Shown here: positions 16,858 to 24,695 of the stretch, piece by piece
Numbering within the stretch: the stretch's first letter is position 1
Layout: each line of letters begins with the position of its first letter
NCBI GenBank assembly: GCA_023439835.1
Contig: JAEXUW010000011.1
Location: forward strand, 58,152 to 122,151
Origin: Bacillota bacterium
GTDB taxonomy: Bacteria; Bacillota; Clostridia; Oscillospirales; Ruminococcaceae
DNA length: 64,000 nucleotides
Direction: 5' to 3'
Program-made: the position numbers and the translations under genes
Notes under the pieces: model-generated
Told to the model about the DNA's origin: nothing
Database searches by the model: none
The model's input: only the letters and a program-made list of their open reading frames with translations

Positions 16858-17155
16858 AAAGCACAACCCCCGATCTTGATATTTTTCCGGCAAAGGACAC
16901 TTCGTCGGAAGAATTTGCGTCCCATTCCGACTGCTTATACAAAAGCACGTCAAATGGGTTTTCACAATCAAGCTCAAGATATAGCGTCGTTTCAAGCGTT
17001 GCGGTGTCAGTGTCGTTTGGAACAATAACGCATAGCTTGAATGATGTAAGCTCATCATTCAGATTATACTTTTTGCTGAAAAGAAGAATTTTCAGCGGTG
17101 AACAAAAATTCAGTATCTGATCCACTAAATCTGTGATAATAGGATTTTCGATCAT
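16847..17155 (-). CDS. Degenerate minimal nucleotidyltransferase-like protein
   Basis: A 102-residue protein in the position of an MNT antitoxin, just upstream of and overlapping the HEPN gene. The overall pattern follows MNT proteins (a KILLF strand, a CVIV strand, NPFDVLLYKQSEWD, and the closing GVVLYEL), but the catalytic parts are lost: where GSxARG is expected it reads FSKKYN, and the SDID metal-binding segment reads TSFK. It is therefore probably not an active transferase. GGGAGG precedes the ATG and a promoter is at 17222-17250. The family call rests on pattern and context, not on a conserved motif. Confidence 0.6.
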   Translation of the reverse strand: MIENPIITDLVDQILNFCSPLKILLFSKKYNLNDELTSFKLCVIVPNDTDTATLETTLYLELDCENPFDVLLYKQSEWDANSSDEVSFAGKISRSGVVLYEL

Positions 17156-17221
17156 AAAAACCTCCCGATTACTAGAAAATGGGTTGTTGTTCTATGCTTT
17201 TTTTAAATCTCTGCATAATTT

Positions 17222-17250
17222 ATTTTAGCACCTTATTCTGAAGTTTTCAA
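17222..17250 (-). promoter_or_regulatory. Promoter of the HEPN/nucleotidyltransferase pair
   Basis: Minus strand TTGAAA (17250-17245), 17-bp spacer, TAAAAT (17227-17222). Confidence 0.7.
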
Positions 17251-17267
17251 TAAAAACAAAAAATTGG

Positions 17268-17296
17268 TTGCAAAATTTACCGATTGTGAGTACAAT
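17268..17296 (+). promoter_or_regulatory. Promoter of gtrA and downstream genes
   Basis: TTGCAA (17268-17273), 17-bp spacer, TACAAT (17291-17296); divergent from the HEPN-pair promoter. It shows that the longest GtrA frame, from 17264, cannot be the real one. Confidence 0.7.
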
Positions 17297-17359
17297 AATA
17301 TATATGGCAAAGCGCATACTATAACGAGGTTTTGTCAAAAAATATTCGGATGTGATAAA

Positions 17360-17863
17360 TTGCTCGACAAATTTTTTTCTTTGATTTTCAATATGCCTGT
17401 ATTAAAAAAATTCAGACCGTTGTATGAAAAAAAGAAGGATGTTGTATATTATCTTTTCTTTGGTGTTCTGACGACTGTTGTCGGCGTCGGAACATTTTCA
17501 TTCTTTATATATTCTCTAAGGCTTCATGAGCTTGTCGCAAACACTTTTTCGTGGATTCTTGCGGTAACCTTTGCTTTTTTCACAAATCGCGTTTGGGTTT
17601 TTAATTCGCCGACAAGCAGTACAGCGGCTTTTTTTCGACAGATGCTTTCTTTTTTCGGGGGAAGATTATTTTCCTTCGGGGTTGAATCACTGATGATTTA
17701 TGTATTTATTTCACGACTTGGATATAATGAGCTGCTTGTTAAAATTGCGGCAAATGTTATTGTTCTTGTTTTAAACTATATAATTAGCAAGTTTTTTATC
17801 TTTTCAAAAAAATCAACGGTGGTGATAGAATATGATAAAGCTTCTGACGAGGATGTTCATTAA
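17360..17863 (+). CDS. GtrA-family membrane protein
   Basis: A small membrane protein (about 167 residues) of the GtrA family, which is implicated in moving polyprenyl-linked sugars across the membrane for cell-surface glycosylation. Four helices are visible with the family signatures YYLFFGVLTTVVGVGTF, FFTNRVWVF and LNYIISKFFIF. The start is uncertain: a TTG at 17360 follows GGA eight bases upstream and lies after the predicted transcription start; the next ATG at 17393 is also possible. It overlaps the cation transporter gene by 32 bases. Confidence 0.82.
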   Translation: MLDKFFSLIFNMPVLKKFRPLYEKKKDVVYYLFFGVLTTVVGVGTFSFFIYSLRLHELVANTFSWILAVTFAFFTNRVWVFNSPTSSTAAFFRQMLSFFGGRLFSFGVESLMIYVFISRLGYNELLVKIAANVIVLVLNYIISKFFIFSKKSTVVIEYDKASDEDVH

Positions 17864-19007
17864 GGATTATAATAATACTTCAGACCCTGATGTCAGGCGA
17901 AGATACGGGATTTTCAGCGGAATCGTGGGGATTGTTATCAACGTTCTGCTTTTTGCCGGAAAGTTCACAGCGGGGCTTATAACCTCCTCTGTATCGGTTT
18001 CGGCGGATGCCTTTAACAACCTTTCTGATGCAGGCTCCTCAATTATTACGCTAATAGGCTTTAAAATTTCGGGAAAGCCAGCGGACAGCGAGCATCCCTT
18101 TGGGCACGGAAGATATGAATACATTGCGGGCTTTGTTATTTCAATGGTGATAATTCTAATGGCGGTTGAAGTCGGAAAAAGCTCGTTTTTAAAAATAATA
18201 CGCCCTGAAGAAGTTACCTTCAGCATTTTATCGGTCATAGTTTTGTCGGCGTCGATTATATTAAAGCTTCTGCTTTGCGTTTTCAATACAAAGCTTGGCA
18301 ATTTGATTTCTTCAAAAACAATGAAAGCAACCGCAAAGGATTCTCTAGGTGATATTGCCGCAACCTCCGCTGTTCTTGCTGGTGTTATTATTTTCGGAAT
18401 ATGGGGAGTTAGCATTGACGCTTATCTGGGGCTTCTTGTTGCTGTATTTATTCTATTTGCGGGCTTGTCGGCGGCGAAGGATACAATGAATGAGCTGCTA
18501 GGTGAGGCGCCAGACAAGGAGTTTGTGGACAGTATAAAAGCTTGTGTGCTGTCTTATTCCGAAATATCAGGAATTCACGACCTTATCGTTCATAATTACG
18601 GTGCCGGCCGGTGCATAATATCGCTTCACGCAGAGGTTTCGTGTGACAGTGACATAATGAAAATTCATGATACAATTGACAACATTGAGAATAATATAAA
18701 GAACAAATTCAAATGTGATGCTGTAATTCATATGGATCCTATCGCAACAAACGACGAAAAAACTGCCGAGCTTTTTAAAGAGGTATTCAGACAGGTGAGG
18801 TCTGTTGACAGGCGAATTTCAATGCACGATTTCAGAGTTGTCGAGGGTGAAACTCATACCAATCTTATCTTCGACATAGTCGTCCCGTATGACATAAAGT
18901 TTTCTGATGAAGAGCTTTTGTCTATAATCAAAGAGAAAGTCAGTTTTATAAATCCCACTTTCAACACAGTCATTCAGATTGATAAGGGCTTCGATTTTGA
19001 TGAATAA
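17832..19007 (+). CDS. Cation diffusion facilitator family transporter
   Basis: A 391-residue metal efflux protein (zinc, iron or manganese type) with six membrane helices and metal-site motifs SADAFNNLSDAGSS and HPFGHGRYEYIAGF, followed by a cytosolic domain (SYSEISGIHDLIVHNYGAG...CDAVIHMDP) and a further C-terminal extension. The substrate metal cannot be told from sequence. Translation probably couples to gtrA; GGTGGTGAT precedes the ATG. Confidence 0.93.
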   Translation: MIKLLTRMFIKDYNNTSDPDVRRRYGIFSGIVGIVINVLLFAGKFTAGLITSSVSVSADAFNNLSDAGSSIITLIGFKISGKPADSEHPFGHGRYEYIAGFVISMVIILMAVEVGKSSFLKIIRPEEVTFSILSVIVLSASIILKLLLCVFNTKLGNLISSKTMKATAKDSLGDIAATSAVLAGVIIFGIWGVSIDAYLGLLVAVFILFAGLSAAKDTMNELLGEAPDKEFVDSIKACVLSYSEISGIHDLIVHNYGAGRCIISLHAEVSCDSDIMKIHDTIDNIENNIKNKFKCDAVIHMDPIATNDEKTAELFKEVFRQVRSVDRRISMHDFRVVEGETHTNLIFDIVVPYDIKFSDEELLSIIKEKVSFINPTFNTVIQIDKGFDFDE

Positions 19008-19024
19008 TTATAAAGGAGCATAAG

Positions 19025-19588
19025 ATGTTTGAGACAAACGCAAAACCCAATAATATTATAACATATACGAAAATTCGAATGAGTCCTATTGACCCAAAGC
19101 CTGAGGATATTTCTATATATGACATTGCACATTCGCTTTCATTTATGTGTCGTGCAAACGGCCATATCAGCCACTTTTTTTCTGTGGCACAGCATTCAAT
19201 AAACTGCTGTTATGAAGCTATGAACCGTGCCTTTCCAGAAAGGCTTCAGCTGGCACTTCTTCTTCACGACGGGAGTGAGGCGTATCTAGCGGACATTACC
19301 CGACCTGTTAAGCGAAGCCTTGAGTATTATCTTGAGATTGAGGAAAGACTTCAGAGAATGATTTATAAAACCTTCGGCTTGGAAAATATCACAGCGGAGG
19401 AGCAGGCAATTATTGATGAAATCGACAATTCAATGCTTCACTATGAATTTTTAATGCTAGCTGATGAAAAGATATATAAGGATGAACCAAAATTAACGGG
19501 AGAATACAGCTTCGGATTCAGAGAATTCAAGGACGTTGAAAATGAATTTCTTGGGCTGTTCACACGGCTTTCCGCTTCGGTTCACTGA
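19025..19588 (+). CDS. HD-domain phosphohydrolase (YfbR-like)
   Basis: A 187-residue HD protein. The metal-binding histidines and HD pair are seen in FFSVAQHSINCC and LALLLHDGSEAYLADITRPVKR, and a late Asp in EIDNSMLHYEF. Relatives include the 5'-nucleotidase YfbR; specificity here is unknown. GGAG precedes the ATG; the gene follows the cation transporter by 17 bases and is followed by a GNAT gene and a polyphosphate kinase-like gene. Confidence 0.85.
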   Translation: MFETNAKPNNIITYTKIRMSPIDPKPEDISIYDIAHSLSFMCRANGHISHFFSVAQHSINCCYEAMNRAFPERLQLALLLHDGSEAYLADITRPVKRSLEYYLEIEERLQRMIYKTFGLENITAEEQAIIDEIDNSMLHYEFLMLADEKIYKDEPKLTGEYSFGFREFKDVENEFLGLFTRLSASVH

Positions 19589-19608
19589 TTTTTTCGGAGG
19601 GTTTAGTT

Positions 19609-19995
19609 ATGGAAATTAGGGCAGGAAAGAAGTTTAAAGAGGAGGAGCTGGAGGAGCTTTTTCTTTCTGTGGAATGGAAGTCGGGGAAACACCCTGTCGA
19701 CCTGAAAAAAGCAATGGCAAGCTCGGACACTGTGCTTTCAGCTTGGGACGGCACAAAGCTTGTCGGCATGATGAATGCAATTTCTGACAAAGCGATGGTT
19801 GTGTTTTTCCCTTATCTTCTTGTCAGACCCGACTATCAGGGGAAAGGTGTCGGCAAAGCACTTCTGACAAAAATGCTTGATATTTACGACGGCTATTACA
19901 GAAGAACGCTGATATGCTATGACCACAAGGTTGAATTTTATAAAAAGCACGGCTTCACAAAGCTTGAGGAGCAGTCGGCAATGTCAATTGAGTAA
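19609..19995 (+). CDS. GNAT acetyltransferase
   Basis: A 128-residue single-domain GNAT protein with the acetyl-CoA loop VRPDYQGKGVGKALLTKML and the closing HKVEFYKKHGFTKLEEQSAMSI. The substrate is unknown. It is preceded by GGAGG and sits 20 bases after the HD gene. Confidence 0.88.
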   Translation: MEIRAGKKFKEEELEELFLSVEWKSGKHPVDLKKAMASSDTVLSAWDGTKLVGMMNAISDKAMVVFFPYLLVRPDYQGKGVGKALLTKMLDIYDGYYRRTLICYDHKVEFYKKHGFTKLEEQSAMSIE

Positions 19996-20025
19996 TAACT
20001 CTGACAAGAGAAAGGACGTATATTT

Positions 20026-21516
20026 ATGCTTGAAAAAACCGATATGAAAGCAAAGCTCGGAAAGGGTGAGTTCAAGGCCGTTAAAGAAAAGCTTTCGCAG
20101 GAGCTTTTTTTGCTCGAAAAAGAAATCAAAAAGGCTGAAATCCCCGTTGTTGTGATAATTGAAGGCTATGGCGCATCGGGCAAGGGCATGATAATTTCTG
20201 AGCTGATTGCGCCGCTTGACCCTAGAAGCTATAAGGTTTTTTCAACTGGTGCCGCCGATTCGGCACAGTCAAGAAAGCCGCTTTTATGGCGGTTTTGGAT
20301 GGATATACCTTCAAGGGGCAAGCTTGCTTTTCTTGACAGAAGCTGGTATCAGCTCACCGCCGCTGAAAGATTTGACGGCGAAATTGCACAGGGCGAGCTA
20401 AAAAGACGATATCACAGCATAAATATTCTCGAAAGACAGCTTTCTGACGATGGCTATTTAGTGCTGAAATTCTTTCTTCAAATCACAAAAAAGGAGCAGA
20501 AGGAGCGTTTTGAAAAGCTTCAAAAGGATAAGAATACCGCTTGGCTTGTCAATGAGAAGGATAAAAAACGCTGCTTACATTTTGAGGAATATTCAAAATA
20601 CATTGACGATATGCTGGAAAATACAAGCACACAAAACGCCGTATGGAATGTTGTTCCCGCAGATGACAGGCGCTATGCCGCCGCTGAAGTTCTAAAAATA
20701 ACAGTCGGAGCTTTAAAGAAAAGGCTCTCAGGACTTGAGCATACAGAAAAAGCCAAAGTTACTAAAGAGGTTGTTGCTGACAGCTTTATGAAAACAAAAT
20801 TTTCGGGGCTTGACAAAATCAAACCATTTATAGAAATGAATGATGAGGAATACAAAAAGGAGCTTGAAAAGCAGCAGAACAAGCTTTCAAAGCTCCAAAA
20901 CAGGCTTTATCTTGAAAAGGTGCCGGTGGTAATTGCGTTTGAGGGGTGGGACGCCGCAGGAAAAGGCGGTGCTATTAGGCGTGTTACCGATAAAATGGAT
21001 CCTAGAGGCTATGAGGCGGTGGGGGTTTCGGCACCGGATGCGCTTTCGCTTTCAAAGCATTATCTATGGCGCTTCTGGCGGGAGCTTCCAAAGACAGGGC
21101 ATGTTACCCTCTTCGACAGAACATGGTACGGACGTGTTCTGGTTGAAAGGGTTGAGGGCTTCACATCAGAAAAACGCTGGCGAGAGGGTTATCAGGAAAT
21201 AAATGAATTTGAAAGAGAGCTTCGTGAGAATGGCGTTATACTCATAAAATTTTGGCTTCAGATTGACAAGGACGAACAGCTAAAGCGGTTTGAGGAGCGT
21301 CAGAGCAACCCCGAAAAGCAGTGGAAAATCACCGATGAGGATTGGCGCAACCGTGAAAAGTGGGAGCAGTATGAAATTGCCGCTAACGAAATGATTTCGA
21401 ACACCTCGACCGATTTCGCCCCGTGGAATATAATTGAAGGGAACAATAAGAAATACGCACGAATAAAAATTCTCAAGATAATTAACAAGACTATTGAAAA
21501 GTCACTTAATAAATAA
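20026..21516 (+). CDS. pap: Polyphosphate:AMP phosphotransferase (tandem PPK2 domains)
   Basis: A 496-residue protein with two PPK2 kinase domains, the build of polyphosphate:AMP phosphotransferase, which makes ADP from AMP and polyphosphate. Domain 1 (about residues 20-235) has Walker A EGYGASGKG and FLDRSWYQ; domain 2 (about 270-495) has EGWDAAGKGG, MDPRGYEAVGVSAP and LFDRTWYGRVLVERVEGF. Both P-loops look intact. In studied fused enzymes the C-terminal half is the active one. Direct ATP formation from AMP fits an anaerobe saving energy. Confidence 0.9.
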   Translation: MLEKTDMKAKLGKGEFKAVKEKLSQELFLLEKEIKKAEIPVVVIIEGYGASGKGMIISELIAPLDPRSYKVFSTGAADSAQSRKPLLWRFWMDIPSRGKLAFLDRSWYQLTAAERFDGEIAQGELKRRYHSINILERQLSDDGYLVLKFFLQITKKEQKERFEKLQKDKNTAWLVNEKDKKRCLHFEEYSKYIDDMLENTSTQNAVWNVVPADDRRYAAAEVLKITVGALKKRLSGLEHTEKAKVTKEVVADSFMKTKFSGLDKIKPFIEMNDEEYKKELEKQQNKLSKLQNRLYLEKVPVVIAFEGWDAAGKGGAIRRVTDKMDPRGYEAVGVSAPDALSLSKHYLWRFWRELPKTGHVTLFDRTWYGRVLVERVEGFTSEKRWREGYQEINEFERELRENGVILIKFWLQIDKDEQLKRFEERQSNPEKQWKITDEDWRNREKWEQYEIAANEMISNTSTDFAPWNIIEGNNKKYARIKILKIINKTIEKSLNK

Positions 21517-21541
21517 AAAACCGCCCGATAATCCCGGGCGG
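21515..21541 (-). terminator. Terminator of the ferredoxin gene
   Basis: A 7-bp GC stem (21541-21535 with 21527-21521) followed on the minus strand by six T (21520-21515). It also lies right after the pap stop and may weakly stop that transcript. Confidence 0.8.
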
Positions 21542-21550
21542 CTCTTGCTT

Positions 21551-21742
21551 TTAATGGGCAACCGAAATAGCATTGACGGGACAGCTTGATTCTGCATCAA
21601 GAACCTCATCTTCGAACTCGCTGTCTATTGGACTTGTTATTGCTCTCGCTTTTCCGTCAGAGCCCATTGAAAAAACAGCCGGACACACCGAAGGGCAGAT
21701 ATCACAGCCTATGCATAAGCTTTTATCAACAATTGCTTTCAT
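21551..21742 (-). CDS. [4Fe-4S] ferredoxin
   Basis: A 63-residue ferredoxin. Cys10, Cys13, Cys16 (CIGCDIC), Cys20 and Cys54 (SCPVNAIS) are seen; this pattern fits the single-cluster ferredoxin type in which the fourth ligand is the late Cys. The ATG at 21742 is eight bases from GGAGG; an ATG at 21748 is only two bases away and less likely. It faces Hsp20 across a CIRCE element and has its own terminator. Confidence 0.9.
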   Translation of the reverse strand: MKAIVDKSLCIGCDICPSVCPAVFSMGSDGKARAITSPIDSEFEDEVLDAESSCPVNAISVAH

Positions 21743-21828
21743 TTTCATTACCTCCGCATAGACTTATTTTGTTATTTTACGGCTTGATTATGCGTGGCTT
21801 TCATTTGAAAAATAATACATTCGACTTA

Positions 21829-21855
21829 TTAGCACTCTCATACGTTGAGTGCTAA
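21829..21855. promoter_or_regulatory. CIRCE element (HrcA operator) between ferredoxin and Hsp20
   Basis: A perfect TTAGCACTC-N9-GAGTGCTAA inverted repeat (21829-21837, 21847-21855), the HrcA heat-shock operator. A plus-strand promoter TTGAAA (21805)-16 bp-TATTAG (21827) overlaps it, which fits control of hsp20. The leader to hsp20 is then about 230 nt. On the minus strand, TAAAAT (21880-21875) could also place the site in the ferredoxin leader. The rest of 21749-22070 holds this site, the small ORF below and nothing else I can name. Confidence 0.92.
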
Positions 21856-21964
21856 TATTTACATTTTTGAAATAATTTTAGCATTTATTTTTAATAATAT
21901 CATTGTATTATATAGATACAGAAACTTGACATAGATTTAATTTAAAGGAAAGAGGGCGATAACA

Positions 21965-22024
21965 TTGAAGAAGTCAAAAATGTGTCGGCTTCATGCCGGC
22001 AGAAAAATCAAAATTACAAGATAA
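21965..22024 (+). CDS. Possible 19-residue basic upstream peptide
   Basis: A TTG-started ORF (MKKSKMCRLHAGRKIKITR) behind AGAGGG, in the long leader between the CIRCE and hsp20. It contains a small hairpin (CGGC/GCCG). It may be a leader peptide or may be chance. Confidence 0.2.
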   Translation: MKKSKMCRLHAGRKIKITR

Positions 22025-22070
22025 ATAATCAACACAAGCAATGATTAATCGTAAACAGGAGGTATGTTTT

Positions 22071-22505
22071 ATGTTCAGTTTAGCACCATTCACTTACAGA
22101 AACAACAACAATATTTTTAAAGCGTTTGATGAAATGGAAAAAAGCTTTTTCAAAAATTTCTGGGACACTGAAATCGCAGAGTTCAAGACAGATATTATCG
22201 ACAACGGTGAAAGCTACTCTCTAGCAGCGGAGCTTCCCGGATTTAGCAAAGAGGATATTAACATTGACATCAGCGGTGACGTTCTCACTATAAGCGCTCA
22301 GCATAAGGAGGAGAAGGAAGAAAAGGACAAAAAAGGTAGCTTTATCAGAAAAGAAAGAATCTATGGCTCGTATTCTAGAAGCTTTGATGTTTCCAATATC
22401 AAAGCCGATGAAATCAACGCAGAATACAAAAACGGTATTCTTGAGCTGACACTTCCAAAGGCTGTGCCGGAAGAGCCAAAGCAGAAACGAATTGAAATTA
22501 GATAA
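22071..22505 (+). CDS. Small heat-shock protein (Hsp20/alpha-crystallin)
   Basis: A 144-residue ATP-independent holdase. The alpha-crystallin domain (about residues 38-140) shows the family pattern AAELPGFSKEDINIDISGDVLTISAQHKEEKEEKD...RSFDVSNIKADEINAEYKNGILELTLPK, and the N-terminal arm is short. The ATG at 22071 is eight bases from AGGAGG; a longer frame from 22041 lacks a site. The upstream CIRCE puts it under HrcA, together with groESL. Confidence 0.95.
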   Translation: MFSLAPFTYRNNNNIFKAFDEMEKSFFKNFWDTEIAEFKTDIIDNGESYSLAAELPGFSKEDINIDISGDVLTISAQHKEEKEEKDKKGSFIRKERIYGSYSRSFDVSNIKADEINAEYKNGILELTLPKAVPEEPKQKRIEIR

Positions 22506-22512
22506 TAAACTG

Positions 22513-22550
22513 CCCGCCTCGGCATTATACCGGGGCGGGTGGATTTTTTT
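22513..22550 (+). terminator. Terminator of hsp20
   Basis: A 10-bp stem (22513-22522 with 22530-22539, one G-T), 7-nt loop, then seven T at 22544-22550. Confidence 0.92.
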
Positions 22551-22551
22551 G

Positions 22552-23514
22552 TTATAAAATTTTCTTTCCCATATCAGCCACGTCATAGCCGCCGAGAGAT
22601 TCAACCTCAAGCCGAAACTGATTTGTTTTTATTATCTCAATCAGCTTTTGAATAATCGGATTATGCATTTCGGCATCTGGAATGATAAGGTCATAGCTTT
22701 CATATTTAAAAGGCACAAAATCAACTGAGGGCATGTGCAATACAGTTCTTTCACTTCCCATTGAGCAATCAGCCCCGCCTCGTGAAATAATTGTAGCGGC
22801 GGCAAGATGTGAGCTGACAACACGGTCATAGCCTTTGAGCTTGTTTTTTTCTATTCCGAATTTATTAAACAGACTGTCCGTGAGAACTCTGATTCCGCTT
22901 CCCTTTTCACGATTGAGCATGGTTACATCCTCACGGGTGAAGTCATCAATGCTCTTAATCCCTTTAGGGTTTCCCTTTGAAACGTATATTCCAACATGGC
23001 GATTAACAATATGATACACATGCACATTCTCGCCGGGGAGAAGCTTTTTTATAAACGGAATGTTATAGGTGTCGGTTTCAACATCCCAAAGGTGAGCAGT
23101 GGCGGCGTTGACCTGACCCTGATAAAGTGCGTAAAGCCCATTATAGCTCCCCAAATAAGATCGCATCATTACGGTTGCTGCCATCATTCCGTTGACATAA
23201 CCGCAAAGCATATCAAGAAGCATATCCTGACCGCATAGAACACATGCTTTTGGGGGAGCAGGCTCATTCAAAAAGGAATTAACCGAAATATCTGTTTCAT
23301 AGTATCCGCTGACGGCGCTGACCTTGATAGGCTCCGCTGGTTCAACGACTGGCTGACCGCTTATTACCGACTGAACGTCGCTTTCTAAAATGCGAAACTG
23401 CTTACCCATTTTGACAGCTTTAAGCCGCCCTTTTTTTATCATGTCATATACGGTTGTTTTTTTAACTTTAAGAATATCCGCCGCTTCCTGTGGAGTAAGA
23501 TAGTTTTGCTTCAC
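22552..23514 (-). CDS. One-component regulator: excisionase-type HTH plus periplasmic-binding-like domain
   Basis: A 320-residue cytosolic protein. Residues 5-45 are a MerR/excisionase-like helix-turn-helix (LTPQEAADILKVKKTTVYDMIKKGRLKAVKMGKQFRI); from about 90 to the end is a PBP-like domain related to molybdate/tungstate-binding proteins (GVNAATAHLWDVE-like stretch, YHIVNRHVGIYVSKGNPKGI, LNREKGSGIRVLTD). Such fusions sense an oxyanion or similar ligand and control transport genes. GTG at 23514 with GGGGA upstream is the start; the frame to 23577 passes the promoter. It is encoded next to, and transcribed in the same direction as, a DMT permease, which may be coincidental. Confidence 0.82.
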   Translation of the reverse strand: MKQNYLTPQEAADILKVKKTTVYDMIKKGRLKAVKMGKQFRILESDVQSVISGQPVVEPAEPIKVSAVSGYYETDISVNSFLNEPAPPKACVLCGQDMLLDMLCGYVNGMMAATVMMRSYLGSYNGLYALYQGQVNAATAHLWDVETDTYNIPFIKKLLPGENVHVYHIVNRHVGIYVSKGNPKGIKSIDDFTREDVTMLNREKGSGIRVLTDSLFNKFGIEKNKLKGYDRVVSSHLAAATIISRGGADCSMGSERTVLHMPSVDFVPFKYESYDLIIPDAEMHNPIIQKLIEIIKTNQFRLEVESLGGYDVADMGKKIL

Positions 23515-23558
23515 AGTTAAATCCCCTTTAGTTGTTTTTTGTTGAGTTTTATATATTA

Positions 23559-23587
23559 ATAATAATTTATATATCAATAAAAGTCAA
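23559..23587 (-). promoter_or_regulatory. Promoter of the HTH/PBP regulator
   Basis: Minus strand TTGACT (23587-23582), 17-bp spacer, TATTAT (23564-23559). Confidence 0.75.
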
Positions 23588-23623
23588 TAAAAACTTCAGG
23601 CTGGGAAAATAAAGCTTTCGACT

Positions 23624-24490
23624 TTAATGCGACAAAACTGAAAGAGAAACTATCCCGATAAAAATCAGTACAGAGCTGATGATTTTACACTTCCAGTTTT
23701 TTTCTTTCGAGGTTATAGTGTAGTAGATAGCCACGAAAACAACCGATATTTCACGGATTGAAGAAACATAGCTGACGTGGCTTCCCTTCATTGAAATGAG
23801 AACAAGTGCGTATGCCGCAAAGGTAAGAAGCGCCACTAAGATTATACGGAATTTGTTTTGTTTTATTTCTTCTATGTATTTCCCTCTTTTTATCATGAAC
23901 GGGGCAAGCAAAAGGCATGGTATGACGGTAATTATATAGAACACAACGAAGGGCGATGCATTTGAAACCGACATTTTATCAACGATTGTATAACAGGCGA
24001 TTATCACCCCGCTGAGAAGTGAAAACCTTGTCGCGGGGTATTTTTTCAGCGCATAAAAGGGCTCGAATAGATATTCTTTTTTGAAATCACGCATATTTAC
24101 GGTGTAAATTCCGAATACGATGATTAAAATTGATAAAAACATCGGAAAGGTGATATGCTCAATTCCAAGAATAGTTGAGAAAAGGCAAACGAACATCGGT
24201 GCTGAGCCTCTTGCTAGAGGATAGACAAGCGAAACCTCGCCTATTGTATAGGATTTTGCTAAAAGAAGATAATAAATCGCCTGCAATATTCCCGACATGA
24301 GAAGAAAGGGGAGTGCCTTTACAGGCGGGAATCCGAAAAAAAACAGTATGGGAGCGCCTAAAAGCACTATGTTCACAATCATCTGAAGCCACATAAAGCT
24401 CAGTTTGTCAACGGATTTTTTTGCAAGAATATTCCACGTTGCGTGGCATATTGCAGAGCATATTATTAATAGCAAAGAAATGTAAATCAC
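23624..24490 (-). CDS. EamA/DMT-family permease
   Basis: A 288-residue membrane protein with about ten helices in two EamA repeats (first half ICHATWNILAKKS...VYPLARGSAPMFVCLFS; second half LLSGVIIACYTIVDKMSVSNASP...SMKGSHVSYVSSIREISVVFVAIY). The drug/metabolite transporter superfamily exports small metabolites; substrate unknown. The start is GTG behind a GGGG site, with a promoter at 24539-24567, divergent from the phnW promoter. Confidence 0.88.
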   Translation of the reverse strand: MIYISLLLIICSAICHATWNILAKKSVDKLSFMWLQMIVNIVLLGAPILFFFGFPPVKALPFLLMSGILQAIYYLLLAKSYTIGEVSLVYPLARGSAPMFVCLFSTILGIEHITFPMFLSILIIVFGIYTVNMRDFKKEYLFEPFYALKKYPATRFSLLSGVIIACYTIVDKMSVSNASPFVVFYIITVIPCLLLAPFMIKRGKYIEEIKQNKFRIILVALLTFAAYALVLISMKGSHVSYVSSIREISVVFVAIYYTITSKEKNWKCKIISSVLIFIGIVSLSVLSH

Positions 24491-24538
24491 TGGTTTTATC
24501 CCCGTTTCTATTTTGTTGTGGTCATATTAGCTAAATAT

Positions 24539-24567
24539 ATTATAATTTCATTTTGCAAGTTTGGCAA
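24539..24567 (-). promoter_or_regulatory. Promoter of the EamA permease
   Basis: Minus strand TTGCCA (24567-24562), 17-bp spacer, TATAAT (24544-24539). Confidence 0.7.
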
Positions 24568-24597
24568 TATAAAGTTGCAAAAAACCCGAAAAAACTG

Positions 24598-24626
24598 TTG
24601 ACACCAACTTGGTGACAAGTTAGAAT
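24598..24626 (+). promoter_or_regulatory. Promoter and palindromic operator of the phosphonate/ethanolamine block
   Basis: TTGACA (24598-24603), 17-bp spacer, TAGAAT (24621-24626). The whole spacer is occupied by overlapping dyads: CACCAACTTGGTG (24602-24614) and AACTTGGTGACAAGTT (24606-24621, 6-bp arms). A repressor bound here would block polymerase. The GntR/UTRA protein of the same cluster is the natural candidate, since that family binds short palindromes of this size. Confidence 0.7.
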
Positions 24627-24695
24627 ATATACAACAAAAGATTTTACGCGGACTTTACGGTGCGATACAAACATAAAATAAGGGAGTGTTCAGAA

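Noticed and set aside
17264..17359. N-terminal extension of the GtrA protein
   Set aside because: It begins upstream of a good promoter whose -10 lies inside the extension, and it adds no family residues.
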